Part shown: one piece after another, positions 7,399 through 12,467 of the stretch
How the letters are laid out: each line of letters starts with the position of its first letter
Position numbering within the stretch: the stretch's first letter is position 1
Assembly (NCBI GenBank): GCA_016297165.1
Contig: JAEDHF010000039.1
Location: forward strand, 1-12,467
DNA length: 12,467 nucleotides
Direction of reading: 5' to 3'
Origin: Oscillospiraceae bacterium
Lineage (GTDB): Bacteria > Bacillota > Clostridia > Oscillospirales > Ruminococcaceae
The notes under the pieces: generated by a model
What the model saw: the letters and a program-made list of their open reading frames with translations, nothing else
Database searches by the model: none
Told to the model about the DNA's origin: nothing
Position numbers and translations under genes: made by a program

Positions 7399-7589
7399 GC
7401 AGGTGCATGAACTGCGACAAGGAGCTTCTTTCCGACGAAATCGCTATTTATAAGAAGCTGGTGAACCGTGGCGCAGAAAGGTATCTTTGTATAGACTGTC
7501 TTGCGGAGTATTTTAAATGCAGCAGGAAGGCTATCGAGGATAAGATTGATTATTACAGGAAAAGCGGAGAATGTACGCTTTTCAGATAA
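7395..7589 (+). CDS. Small CxxC...CxxC protein, putative zinc-binding
   Basis: The product has 64 aa, with CMNC (C4, C7) and CIDC (C32, C35) spaced as in a zinc ribbon or knuckle, extra cysteines at 42 and 59, and a basic, helical second half (KAIEDKIDYYRK) before a GECTLF end. I do not recognise a named family, though small proteins of this layout seem common in Clostridia. The start is uncertain: a TTG at 7395 would overlap the alpha-galactosidase stop as TTGA (coupling), whereas the ATG at 7407 leaves both cysteine pairs but has AGG only 3 nt upstream. A strong terminator directly after the stop supports a real gene co-transcribed with the alpha-galactosidase. The role is unknown. Confidence 0.72.
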   Translation: MSRCMNCDKELLSDEIAIYKKLVNRGAERYLCIDCLAEYFKCSRKAIEDKIDYYRKSGECTLFR

Positions 7590-7596
7590 TACAAAT

Positions 7597-7625
7597 AGAC
7601 CCCGACGGAAATCGGGGTCTTGTTT
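7597..7625 (+). terminator. Terminator of the alpha-galactosidase unit
   Basis: AGACCCCGA (7597-7605) pairs perfectly with TCGGGGTCT (7612-7620) around a 6-nt loop, followed by TGTTTGTTG. It begins 7 nt after the stop of the 64-aa gene. Confidence 0.85.
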
Positions 7626-7646
7626 GTTGCGGCGACTATCGGAGTA

Positions 7647-7675
7647 TTGAAAAATTTCGACAAAAATGGTACAAT
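7647..7675 (+). promoter_or_regulatory. Possible sigma-A promoter in the gap before metG's 3' end
   Basis: TTGAAA (7647-7652) and TACAAT (7670-7675) are 17 bp apart. Only one hexamer position differs from consensus in each box. No protein-coding frame of convincing quality follows before the terminator at 7723-7766. Confidence 0.5.
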
Positions 7676-7681
7676 TTGTTC

Positions 7682-7767
7682 GTAGGGAACACGTTGGAGT
7701 TTTTAGAGGCGACCATAAAAAACGGCTATTACAACCATTTACGCAGTTGCAATAGCCGATATTTTTT
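7682..7767 (+). ncRNA. Candidate small RNA of about 85 nt
   Basis: A plausible promoter (-10 at 7670-7675) and a strong terminator hairpin (7723-7758 plus T-run) would bracket a short transcript with no good start codon and ribosome site. The first 40 nt show only weak pairing potential (GTTG with CGAC around 7693-7713). It lies antisense to the metG 3' trailer. I cannot match it to a known RNA class, and the promoter could equally be a chance match. Confidence 0.28.
7717..7766. terminator. Bidirectional terminator, mainly for metG
   Basis: CGGCTATT (7723-7730) pairs with AATAGCCG (7751-7758). After an A.C mismatch, CAAC (7732-7735) pairs with GTTG (7746-7749). The stem is flanked by a six-A run at 7717-7722, read as TTTTTT on the minus strand, and by ATATTTTTT on the plus strand. 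The metG stop at 7779 lies 21 nt before the stem on the minus strand. Confidence 0.85.
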
Positions 7768-7778
7768 GCCGTTTTACC

Positions 7779-9707
7779 TTATCTTACCGTACTTCCGTTA
7801 GGAATATCCCCGTCAACGAAGATAACCCTTACGTCGTCCCCTGCGTCACAGGCTAAAAGCATACCCTGACTTTCCTCGCCGCAAAGCTTCGCAGGAGCAA
7901 GGTTAGCCACGAAGATAATCTTCTTTCCGATTAAGTCCTCGGGCTTATAGTAGTTGGCGATGCCGGAAACTATCTGGCGGCCGTCACGACCGTCGTCAAC
8001 CTGAATTTTCAGAAGCTTCTTCGCCTTAGGCATTTTCTCACAGGCGGTAATTTCGCCTGTTCTCAGTTTAACCTCGGCGAACTGCTCGATTTTAATAATA
8101 TTCGCCTTGTCTAAGTCCTCGTCCTCTTTATATTCCTTAGCGGGCTTAAGTAAAGCGTTAAGCTCCTCAATTTCCTTTTCAACATCAATACGGGGGAAGA
8201 GAACCTTACCCTTCTCTACGGTTACGTTTTCGGGTAGTACGCCGAAAATACCTGCCTTTTCGTAGATTACGGCAGATTCGTCAGCGCCGATCTGCTTCCA
8301 TACCTCGGGCATGGTGTTGGGCATAAAGGGAGAAAGGAGAGTAGAGCAGATACGGATTGTTTCAAGAAGGTTGTAAAGAACCGTAGCCAGTCTCGGCTTG
8401 TTTGCTTCGTCCTTAGCCAGTACCCAGGGGGCAGTTTCGTCGATATACTTGTTTGCACGGGATACTACCTTAAAGATTTCCTCGAGAGCCTTCGAAAGCT
8501 GTGCGTCGCCGATGTTCTTTGAAACAGGCTCACAAAGCGCCTTCGCCATAGAGATAAGCTCGTCGTCAAAATCTCCTGCCATACGGTCGGAGGGGAGAGT
8601 ACCTCCGAAATACTTATCCACCATAGCAACGGTACGGGAAACCAGGTTGCCCAGGTCGTTAGCCAGGTCGGTATTTATTCTTCCTATCATAATCTCGTTG
8701 GAGAAATTACAGTCGGAGCCGTAGGGCATATCACGGAGAATCTGATAGCGTACAGCATCAACGCCGTAACGTTCTGCAAGAACAAAGGGGTCGATAACGT
8801 TGCCGATGGATTTACTCATTTTCTGACCGTTGAAGTTTATCCAGCCATGACCGTAAAGTCGCTTAGGGAGCGGTAAATCCAGCATCATGAGGATTGCGGG
8901 CCATACGATAGAATGGAAGCGTACGATTTCCTTGGCAGTCATGTGCATATCCGCAGGCCAGTATTTTTCGAAATCGTTATAGGCGTCGTTTTCGTAGCCT
9001 AAAGCGGAGATATAGTTCGAAAGAGCGTCAACCCATACATAAACAACATGACCCTCGTCGAAATCTACGGGAACGCCCCAGGTAAAGGTTGTTCTCGATA
9101 CGCAGAGATCCTCGAGACCGGGCTTAATGAAGTTATTTACCATTTCGTTTACACGGCTCTTGGGCTGGAGATAGTCGGTTTCGGTGAGGAATTTTTCAAT
9201 TTTGTCGGCGAAGTCGGAAAGACGGAGGAAATATGCCTCCTCGTCGGCTTCGATAACCTCTCTTCCACAGTCGGGGCACTTTCCGTCCACAAGCTGGGAT
9301 TCTGTCCAGAAGCTTTCACAGGGGGTGCAGTATTTGCCTGTGTATTTGCCCTTATAGATATAGCCCTTATCGTAGAGAGTCTTGAAAATCTTCTGAACTG
9401 ATTTTACGTGGTAGTCGTCGGTAGTTCTTATATAGCGGTCGTAGCTTATACCCATGGTTGCCCAAAGGCGTTTGAAGTTATCTACGATAGGGTCAACGTA
9501 TTCCTTGGGGGTAACGCCCTGTTCCTTCGCTTTAAGCTCGATTTTCTGGCCGTGCTCGTCTGTACCCGTAAGGAACATTACGTCGTAGCCCTGCATCCTC
9601 TTGAAACGGGCTATGGTATCACAGGCTACGGTTGTGTAGCAGTGACCGATATGGGGATTACCCGAGGGGTAATAAATCGGGGTAGTTATATAGAATTTTT
9701 CGCTCAT
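7779..9707 (-). CDS. metG: Methionyl-tRNA synthetase
   Basis: The enzyme has 642 aa from ATG 9707 and charges tRNA-Met in the cytosol. The class I signatures are HIGH (19-22, in NPHIGHCYTT) and KMSKS (296-300). A single zinc knuckle C127/C130-C144/C147 lies in the connective insertion. The anticodon-binding helical domain follows, with a C-terminal Trbp111-like OB domain (about 543-642, FAEVKLRTGEI...) typical of dimeric bacterial enzymes. The frame extends 22 codons further upstream, but the chosen start has AAAGGCGG upstream, an aligned family N-terminus (MSEKFYITTPIYYPSG), and the upstream part overlaps the promoter -10 region. It is transcribed alone from its own promoter and ends at a hairpin terminator. 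No T-box leader (specifier loop and antiterminator TGG bulge) is visible in its short leader. Confidence 0.97.
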   Translation of the reverse strand: MSEKFYITTPIYYPSGNPHIGHCYTTVACDTIARFKRMQGYDVMFLTGTDEHGQKIELKAKEQGVTPKEYVDPIVDNFKRLWATMGISYDRYIRTTDDYHVKSVQKIFKTLYDKGYIYKGKYTGKYCTPCESFWTESQLVDGKCPDCGREVIEADEEAYFLRLSDFADKIEKFLTETDYLQPKSRVNEMVNNFIKPGLEDLCVSRTTFTWGVPVDFDEGHVVYVWVDALSNYISALGYENDAYNDFEKYWPADMHMTAKEIVRFHSIVWPAILMMLDLPLPKRLYGHGWINFNGQKMSKSIGNVIDPFVLAERYGVDAVRYQILRDMPYGSDCNFSNEIMIGRINTDLANDLGNLVSRTVAMVDKYFGGTLPSDRMAGDFDDELISMAKALCEPVSKNIGDAQLSKALEEIFKVVSRANKYIDETAPWVLAKDEANKPRLATVLYNLLETIRICSTLLSPFMPNTMPEVWKQIGADESAVIYEKAGIFGVLPENVTVEKGKVLFPRIDVEKEIEELNALLKPAKEYKEDEDLDKANIIKIEQFAEVKLRTGEITACEKMPKAKKLLKIQVDDGRDGRQIVSGIANYYKPEDLIGKKIIFVANLAPAKLCGEESQGMLLACDAGDDVRVIFVDGDIPNGSTVR

Positions 9708-9755
9708 AAAAATTTCCGCCTTTCTTATAATTGCAGTAAAAAACTGTAAAAATTC

Positions 9756-9776
9756 TAATTGAAATCCATTCAATTA
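9756..9776. repeat. Perfect inverted repeat over the metG -10 and start site
   Basis: TAATTGAA (9756-9763) and TTCAATTA (9769-9776) are exact reverse complements separated by 5 nt. The repeat covers four of the six -10 bases and the expected +1. This is the position expected of a repressor site, but no factor is known. A second small hairpin (TTGCAGT/ACTGTAA-like, 9731-9749) follows within the leader. Confidence 0.45.
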
Positions 9777-9801
9777 TACCATAAATAGGTATTTTTGGCA
9801 A
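9773..9801 (-). promoter_or_regulatory. Sigma-A promoter of metG
   Basis: On the minus strand, TTGCCA (9801-9796) and TATAAT (9778-9773) are 17 bp apart. Transcription would start near 9766, leaving a leader of about 60 nt. Confidence 0.82.
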
Positions 9802-9877
9802 TATGTTAAAAAAAATCCAAGAAAAATTTACATTTTTCACATAAAAGACTTGATTTTTTTTGTGTTTTCTATTAAAA

Positions 9878-9883
9878 TATAAT
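9878..9883 (+). promoter_or_regulatory. -10 element for the PucR-like regulator
   Basis: TATAAT at 9878-9883 is a perfect -10, but the region 16-18 bp upstream is only a T-run. The nearest TTGATT (9850-9855) would need a 22-bp spacer. Either the promoter is weak or activator-dependent, or another sigma factor or start is used. The resulting leader would be about 105 nt long. Confidence 0.5.
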
Positions 9884-9903
9884 GTGTGAGTATGTAGGAG
9901 TCT

Positions 9904-9973
9904 GCATAGGGGTCACAGCGTCACCTTTTTGTGAAGAGCAACAAAGCCCCTGCGGATAAAACGGCAGAATGCC
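9904..9973 (+). promoter_or_regulatory. Structured 5' leader upstream of the PucR-like gene
   Basis: AGGGG (9908-9912) pairs with CCCCT (9947-9951), with GC/GC closing outside it. Inside, TCAC (9921-9924) pairs with GTGA (9931-9934) and AGC/GC bases can stack below. A second short hairpin GGCA-GAA-TGCC (9963-9973) follows, then the ribosome site AAAGGATAGG (9981-9990). The layout is reminiscent of a small riboswitch-like leader, but I could not match it to a known class. Confidence 0.35.
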
Positions 9974-9997
9974 AACGACGAAAGGATAGGTCAGATT

Positions 9998-11083
9998 ATG
10001 TCAAACAGATTATTTCAGGGCGTAGTTCATCAGATGAGAGACACCATAGGCAGAGTTATCGGCGTTATCGACGAAAACGCAACGGTAGTAGCCTGCAGCG
10101 AGCTTTCAAGAATAGGAACCTCCAACGATTTCTTTTCTATCGAGTTCGGCGAGTCCCACGATATTTTTATCCGTGACGGATATACATATAAGCCCTTCGG
10201 CGTTCATGTAAAGCCCGATTATGCGGTTTTCGTAGAGGGTACCGACGAAATCGCAGGCAAATACGCTTCTATCCTCGCTATCTCCCTTTCAAGCATCAAG
10301 CAGTATTACGATGAAAAGTACGACAGAAATAACTTCGTTAAGAATATTATTCTCGATAACGTTCTCCCCGGAGATATAAGCATTAAGTCAAGAGAGCTCC
10401 ATTTCAACGCTGATATCAACAGAGTTGTATTCCTTATCAATATCGTTGCTACCAACGACGTTTCCGCTTACGACGTAATACAGAATCTTTTCCCCGATAA
10501 GAATAAGGATTTCGTTTTCAACATTACCGAAAGCGATATTGTTCTCGTTAAGGAGATAAAGAACAATATCGACGTAAAGGATCTTGAAAAGCTTGCACGT
10601 TCCATTTCCGACACCTTACAGACCGAATTCTTCACTAAGGTAAATATCGGTATCGGTACTCCCGTTGTGGGCGTTAAGGATCTTGCACGTTCCTTCAAGG
10701 AGGCGCAGATAGCTATCGAAGTAGGTAAGGTATTCGACACCGAAAAGAATATCGTAAGCTACGATAACCTCGGTATCGCAAGACTTATCTATCATCTCCC
10801 CACAACCCTCTGTGAAACCTTCCTTAAGGAGGTATTCAAGAAGGGCTCTATCGAATCCCTCGACCACGAAACCCTGTTCACAATCCAGCGCTTCTTCGAG
10901 AACAACCTCAACGTTTCCGAAACCTCGAGAAAGCTCTTCGTTCACAGAAATACCCTCGTTTACAGACTTGACAAGATCAAGAAGCTTACCGGTCTTGACT
11001 TAAGAGAGTTCGACCATGCGATTATCTTTAAGATTGCGCTTATGGTTAAGAAATATCTTTCCGTTGACCCTGTTAAGTTCTGA
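9998..11083 (+). CDS. CdaR/PucR-type transcriptional regulator
   Basis: The protein has 361 aa. The N-terminal part (about 1-105) is sensor-like, with an IGRVIGVIDENATVVACS segment resembling PAS/GAF-type starts in this family. The middle (about 110-250) fits the degenerate GGDEF-like domain of CdaR proteins (VNIGIGTPVVGVKDLARSFKEAQIAI). The C-terminal HTH_30 domain (about 292-355) has LFTIQRFFENNLNVSETSRKLFVHRNTLVYRLDKI, the typical PucR DNA-binding helix. Such proteins usually activate genes for purine, sugar-diacid or related catabolism in response to a small molecule, but the ligand here cannot be inferred. ATG 9998 follows AAAGGATAGG with good spacing. It stands upstream of ftsE but 191 bp away with a hairpin between, so co-transcription is possible, not shown. 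Confidence 0.85.
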   Translation: MSNRLFQGVVHQMRDTIGRVIGVIDENATVVACSELSRIGTSNDFFSIEFGESHDIFIRDGYTYKPFGVHVKPDYAVFVEGTDEIAGKYASILAISLSSIKQYYDEKYDRNNFVKNIILDNVLPGDISIKSRELHFNADINRVVFLINIVATNDVSAYDVIQNLFPDKNKDFVFNITESDIVLVKEIKNNIDVKDLEKLARSISDTLQTEFFTKVNIGIGTPVVGVKDLARSFKEAQIAIEVGKVFDTEKNIVSYDNLGIARLIYHLPTTLCETFLKEVFKKGSIESLDHETLFTIQRFFENNLNVSETSRKLFVHRNTLVYRLDKIKKLTGLDLREFDHAIIFKIALMVKKYLSVDPVKF

Positions 11084-11113
11084 TAACGTAAGGTTATAAA
11101 ATAGTAGAAAGTA

Positions 11114-11140
11114 CGAGGCGGCATTATTCTGTCCGCCTCG
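11114..11140 (+). terminator. Hairpin after the PucR-like gene, weak or partial terminator
   Basis: CGAGGCGG (11114-11121) pairs perfectly with CCGCCTCG (11133-11140) around an 11-nt loop. Only CAGACTGTTTAT follows, so the T-run is poor. It may attenuate rather than stop transcription into ftsE, or may stabilise the transcript 3' end. Confidence 0.45.
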
Positions 11141-11274
11141 CAGACTGTTTATACGGGAAACACGAAAAGGGGCTTTTATGGCAGAATGTTGCCCGAAAAA
11201 GTCGATTTTCCACGGGAAATAGCGTAAAGCGGCAGTTTTCCGTTTCCTGTTTGTTATTTTTTGAAGGTGATATA
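11141..11274 (+). other. ftsE leader with repeated GGAAA/TTTCC elements
   Basis: No clear promoter was found in this gene-free stretch. It carries ACGGGAAA twice (11152-11159 region and 11212-11219), the palindrome TTTCC-ACG-GGAAA (11207-11219), and TTTTCCGTTTCC (11236-11247). Arm 11212-11219 can pair either with 11207-11211 or with the downstream TTTTCCGT, so alternative hairpins are possible before the ftsE ribosome site AAGGTGAT (11264-11271). Confidence 0.3.
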
Positions 11275-11985
11275 ATGGTAGAATTGAAAAACGTCGATGT
11301 GCATTACGACGACGGCGTAAAGGGCGGCGTTGACGCTCTTAACGACGTAAATTTAAGAATAAACGACGGCGAGTTCGTCTTTATCGTAGGTAACAGCGGC
11401 GCGGGTAAAAGTACCCTTTTAAAGCTTTTAACAAGAGAAATTCAGCCCACAAGCGGCAGAGTTTTTGTAAACGGATATAATCTTTCGAAGCTAAGAAACA
11501 GGAAGCTCCCCACATTCAGGCGCTCCCTCGGCATGATATTCCAGGATTTCCGTCTTATTCCTACTCTTACCGTTTATGAAAACGTGGCTTTCGTTTTAAG
11601 AGTAATCGATAAATCCAAGAAGTACATAAGACAGCGTGTGCCTTATGTGCTTAATCTCGTTAAGCTGGGGGATAAGGCTAAATGCTATCCCGGACAGCTT
11701 TCAGGCGGCGAGCAGCAGCGTGTGGCTATTGCAAGAGCCTTTGCCTGCGACCCGAAAATTATTATTGCGGACGAGCCTACGGGTAATATCGACCCGGAGC
11801 TTTCCTACGAAATAGTAGAGCTCCTTAAGGATATTAACGAATGCGGAACTACCGTAATAATGGTAACTCACGAGCATAATCTCGTAAAATATTTCGGCGG
11901 CCGCCTTATAAATTTAAGGGACGGCTCGGTAGCTTACGACAACTATATTGAAGGCGAGGGGGACGAAATCTATGAGGATGAGTAA
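11275..11985 (+). CDS. ftsE: Cell division ATP-binding protein FtsE
   Basis: The protein has 236 aa and is the ATPase of the FtsEX complex, which couples ATP hydrolysis at the membrane to peptidoglycan hydrolase activation during division or elongation. It has a complete ABC ATPase: Walker A GNSGAGKS (39-46), Q-loop around IFQDFRLIP (88-96), signature LSGGEQQRVAIARA (142-155), Walker B IIIADEPTG with catalytic E167, and switch H199 in MVTHEH. Its length and the DFRLIPTLTVYENVAF segment are typical of FtsE. ATG 11275 has an excellent AAGGTGAT site, so the 8-residue upstream in-frame extension to 11251 is not used. An acidic C-terminal tail (about 225-236) is slightly longer than usual. It overlaps ftsX. 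Confidence 0.95.
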   Translation: MVELKNVDVHYDDGVKGGVDALNDVNLRINDGEFVFIVGNSGAGKSTLLKLLTREIQPTSGRVFVNGYNLSKLRNRKLPTFRRSLGMIFQDFRLIPTLTVYENVAFVLRVIDKSKKYIRQRVPYVLNLVKLGDKAKCYPGQLSGGEQQRVAIARAFACDPKIIIADEPTGNIDPELSYEIVELLKDINECGTTVIMVTHEHNLVKYFGGRLINLRDGSVAYDNYIEGEGDEIYEDE

Positions 11986-12467
11986 TTTCGGCTACCTCGT
12001 AAAAAGAGGTGTAGGCTCCGTATTCAAAAACGCTATGATGTCAATAGCCAGCTTCTGTGTGCTCCTTGTTAGCCTTTTACTTGTGGGGCTTTCGGTTTTA
12101 CTGGCGGTAGATATCGGCGTTGTACTTTCGAACATTGAGGAAAAGAACGAAATCGACGTTTATGTTTACGGAGACGTTGAGCAGAGCGTTCTTACCCATA
12201 TTACCGACGCAATCAACAACAACCCAAATACCGACGGCGTTGTTTTCTATTCGAAGGACGAGGCGTGGGCAGATAAGCAGGAGGAAATGCCCGAAATGGC
12301 AGAGCTTTTCGAGTATCTCCCTGAAAATCCTATGCCCCATACCTTCCGTGTAACCGTTTCGGATATCTCCTATATAAGCCAGACGGCAGAGGAATTCGCA
12401 ACAATAGAGGGTGTTGAAAAGGTTTCTGCTCCCTACGACTTCGCCTCCGCCCTCGTTAATATCCGTT
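11972..12467 (+). CDS. ftsX: Cell division protein FtsX (3' truncated by window edge)
   Basis: The frame is open to the right edge (165 complete codons). It begins with a short cytoplasmic segment (MRMSNFGYLVKRGVGSVFKN), a first transmembrane helix (about 24-48, ASFCVLLVSLLLVGLSVLL), then the extracellular domain with IDVYVYGDV and a Met/Pro-rich loop, as in FtsX. The ATG at 11972 is preferred because GAGGGGGA lies 8-15 nt upstream. The second in-frame ATG at 11978 is possible. It overlaps the end of ftsE by 14 bp, consistent with coupled expression. The remaining transmembrane helices lie outside the window. Confidence 0.92.
   Translation, partial: MRMSNFGYLVKRGVGSVFKNAMMSIASFCVLLVSLLLVGLSVLLAVDIGVVLSNIEEKNEIDVYVYGDVEQSVLTHITDAINNNPNTDGVVFYSKDEAWADKQEEMPEMAELFEYLPENPMPHTFRVTVSDISYISQTAEEFATIEGVEKVSAPYDFASALVNIR

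Noticed and set aside
7571..7801. Open frame crossing the terminator after the 64-aa gene
   Set aside because: It runs through two terminator hairpins, has no ribosome site, and overlaps the ends of two real genes.
9708..9773. 22-codon N-terminal extension of MetRS
   Set aside because: It starts at the promoter -10, and the standard family N-terminus with a ribosome site begins at 9707.
9708..9900. T-box leader for metG
   Set aside because: No specifier stem, T-box motif or antiterminator was found, and the leader from the predicted start is only about 60 nt.
9904..9997. Cyclic-di-GMP-I (GEMM) riboswitch
   Set aside because: An AACAAAGCC stretch resembles part of its core, but the GGCAAACC/GNRA-tetraloop receptor arrangement is missing.
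1..12467. Mobile element or recent horizontal island
   Set aside because: No transposase, integrase, flanking repeats, tRNA end or abrupt change in codon use was seen across the window.

Overview
The window looks like chromosomal DNA of a low-to-mid GC, carbohydrate-degrading Firmicute, most likely a Ruminococcus-like member of the Oscillospiraceae. This rests on the mix of an intracellular GH94 disaccharide phosphorylase and a cytoplasmic GH27 alpha-galactosidase, near-consensus sigma-A promoters (TTGACA/TATAAT with 17-bp spacing), AAGGAGG-type ribosome binding sites, an ftsEX pair, and a neighbourhood of zinc-ribbon and TPM proteins familiar from gut Clostridia. The genus is an inference. 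No transposase, phage gene, CRISPR array, rRNA or tRNA was seen.

Layout. (1) 1-1378 (+): C-terminal part of a GH94 phosphorylase, closed by a strong hairpin terminator. (2) 1501-2640 (+): a single-gene unit for a flippase-like (YbhN/MprF-N type) membrane protein with its own promoter and a terminator that also serves the converging operon. (3) 6131-2655 (-): a tight three-gene operon. It encodes a homocitrate-synthase-like TIM-barrel protein that appears to have lost the catalytic DRE and metal-binding residues, a membrane-anchored protein with two zinc ribbons, and a secreted or membrane-anchored protein with two tandem TPM domains and an Arg/Gly/Ser-rich tail. (4) 6161-7620 (+): divergent from that operon, a GH27 alpha-galactosidase with a consensus promoter and a LacI-like operator, coupled to a 64-aa cysteine-motif protein. 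(5) 7647-7770: a promoter-like signal and a bidirectional terminator, possibly a small RNA. (6) 9801-7779 (-): metG, methionyl-tRNA synthetase, with its own promoter. (7) 9878-12467 (+): a CdaR/PucR-type regulator behind a potentially structured leader, then ftsE and the start of ftsX.

How the genes fit together. The two glycosidic enzymes fit intracellular use of imported oligosaccharides: phosphorolysis of a beta-linked disaccharide and hydrolysis of alpha-galactosides. FtsE and FtsX form the ABC-like complex that controls peptidoglycan hydrolysis at division. The minus-strand three-gene operon is the least explained part of the window and the best candidate for an undescribed module. Its zinc-ribbon and TPM components resemble envelope-associated proteins of unknown function. 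The rest is ordinary housekeeping and sugar metabolism.
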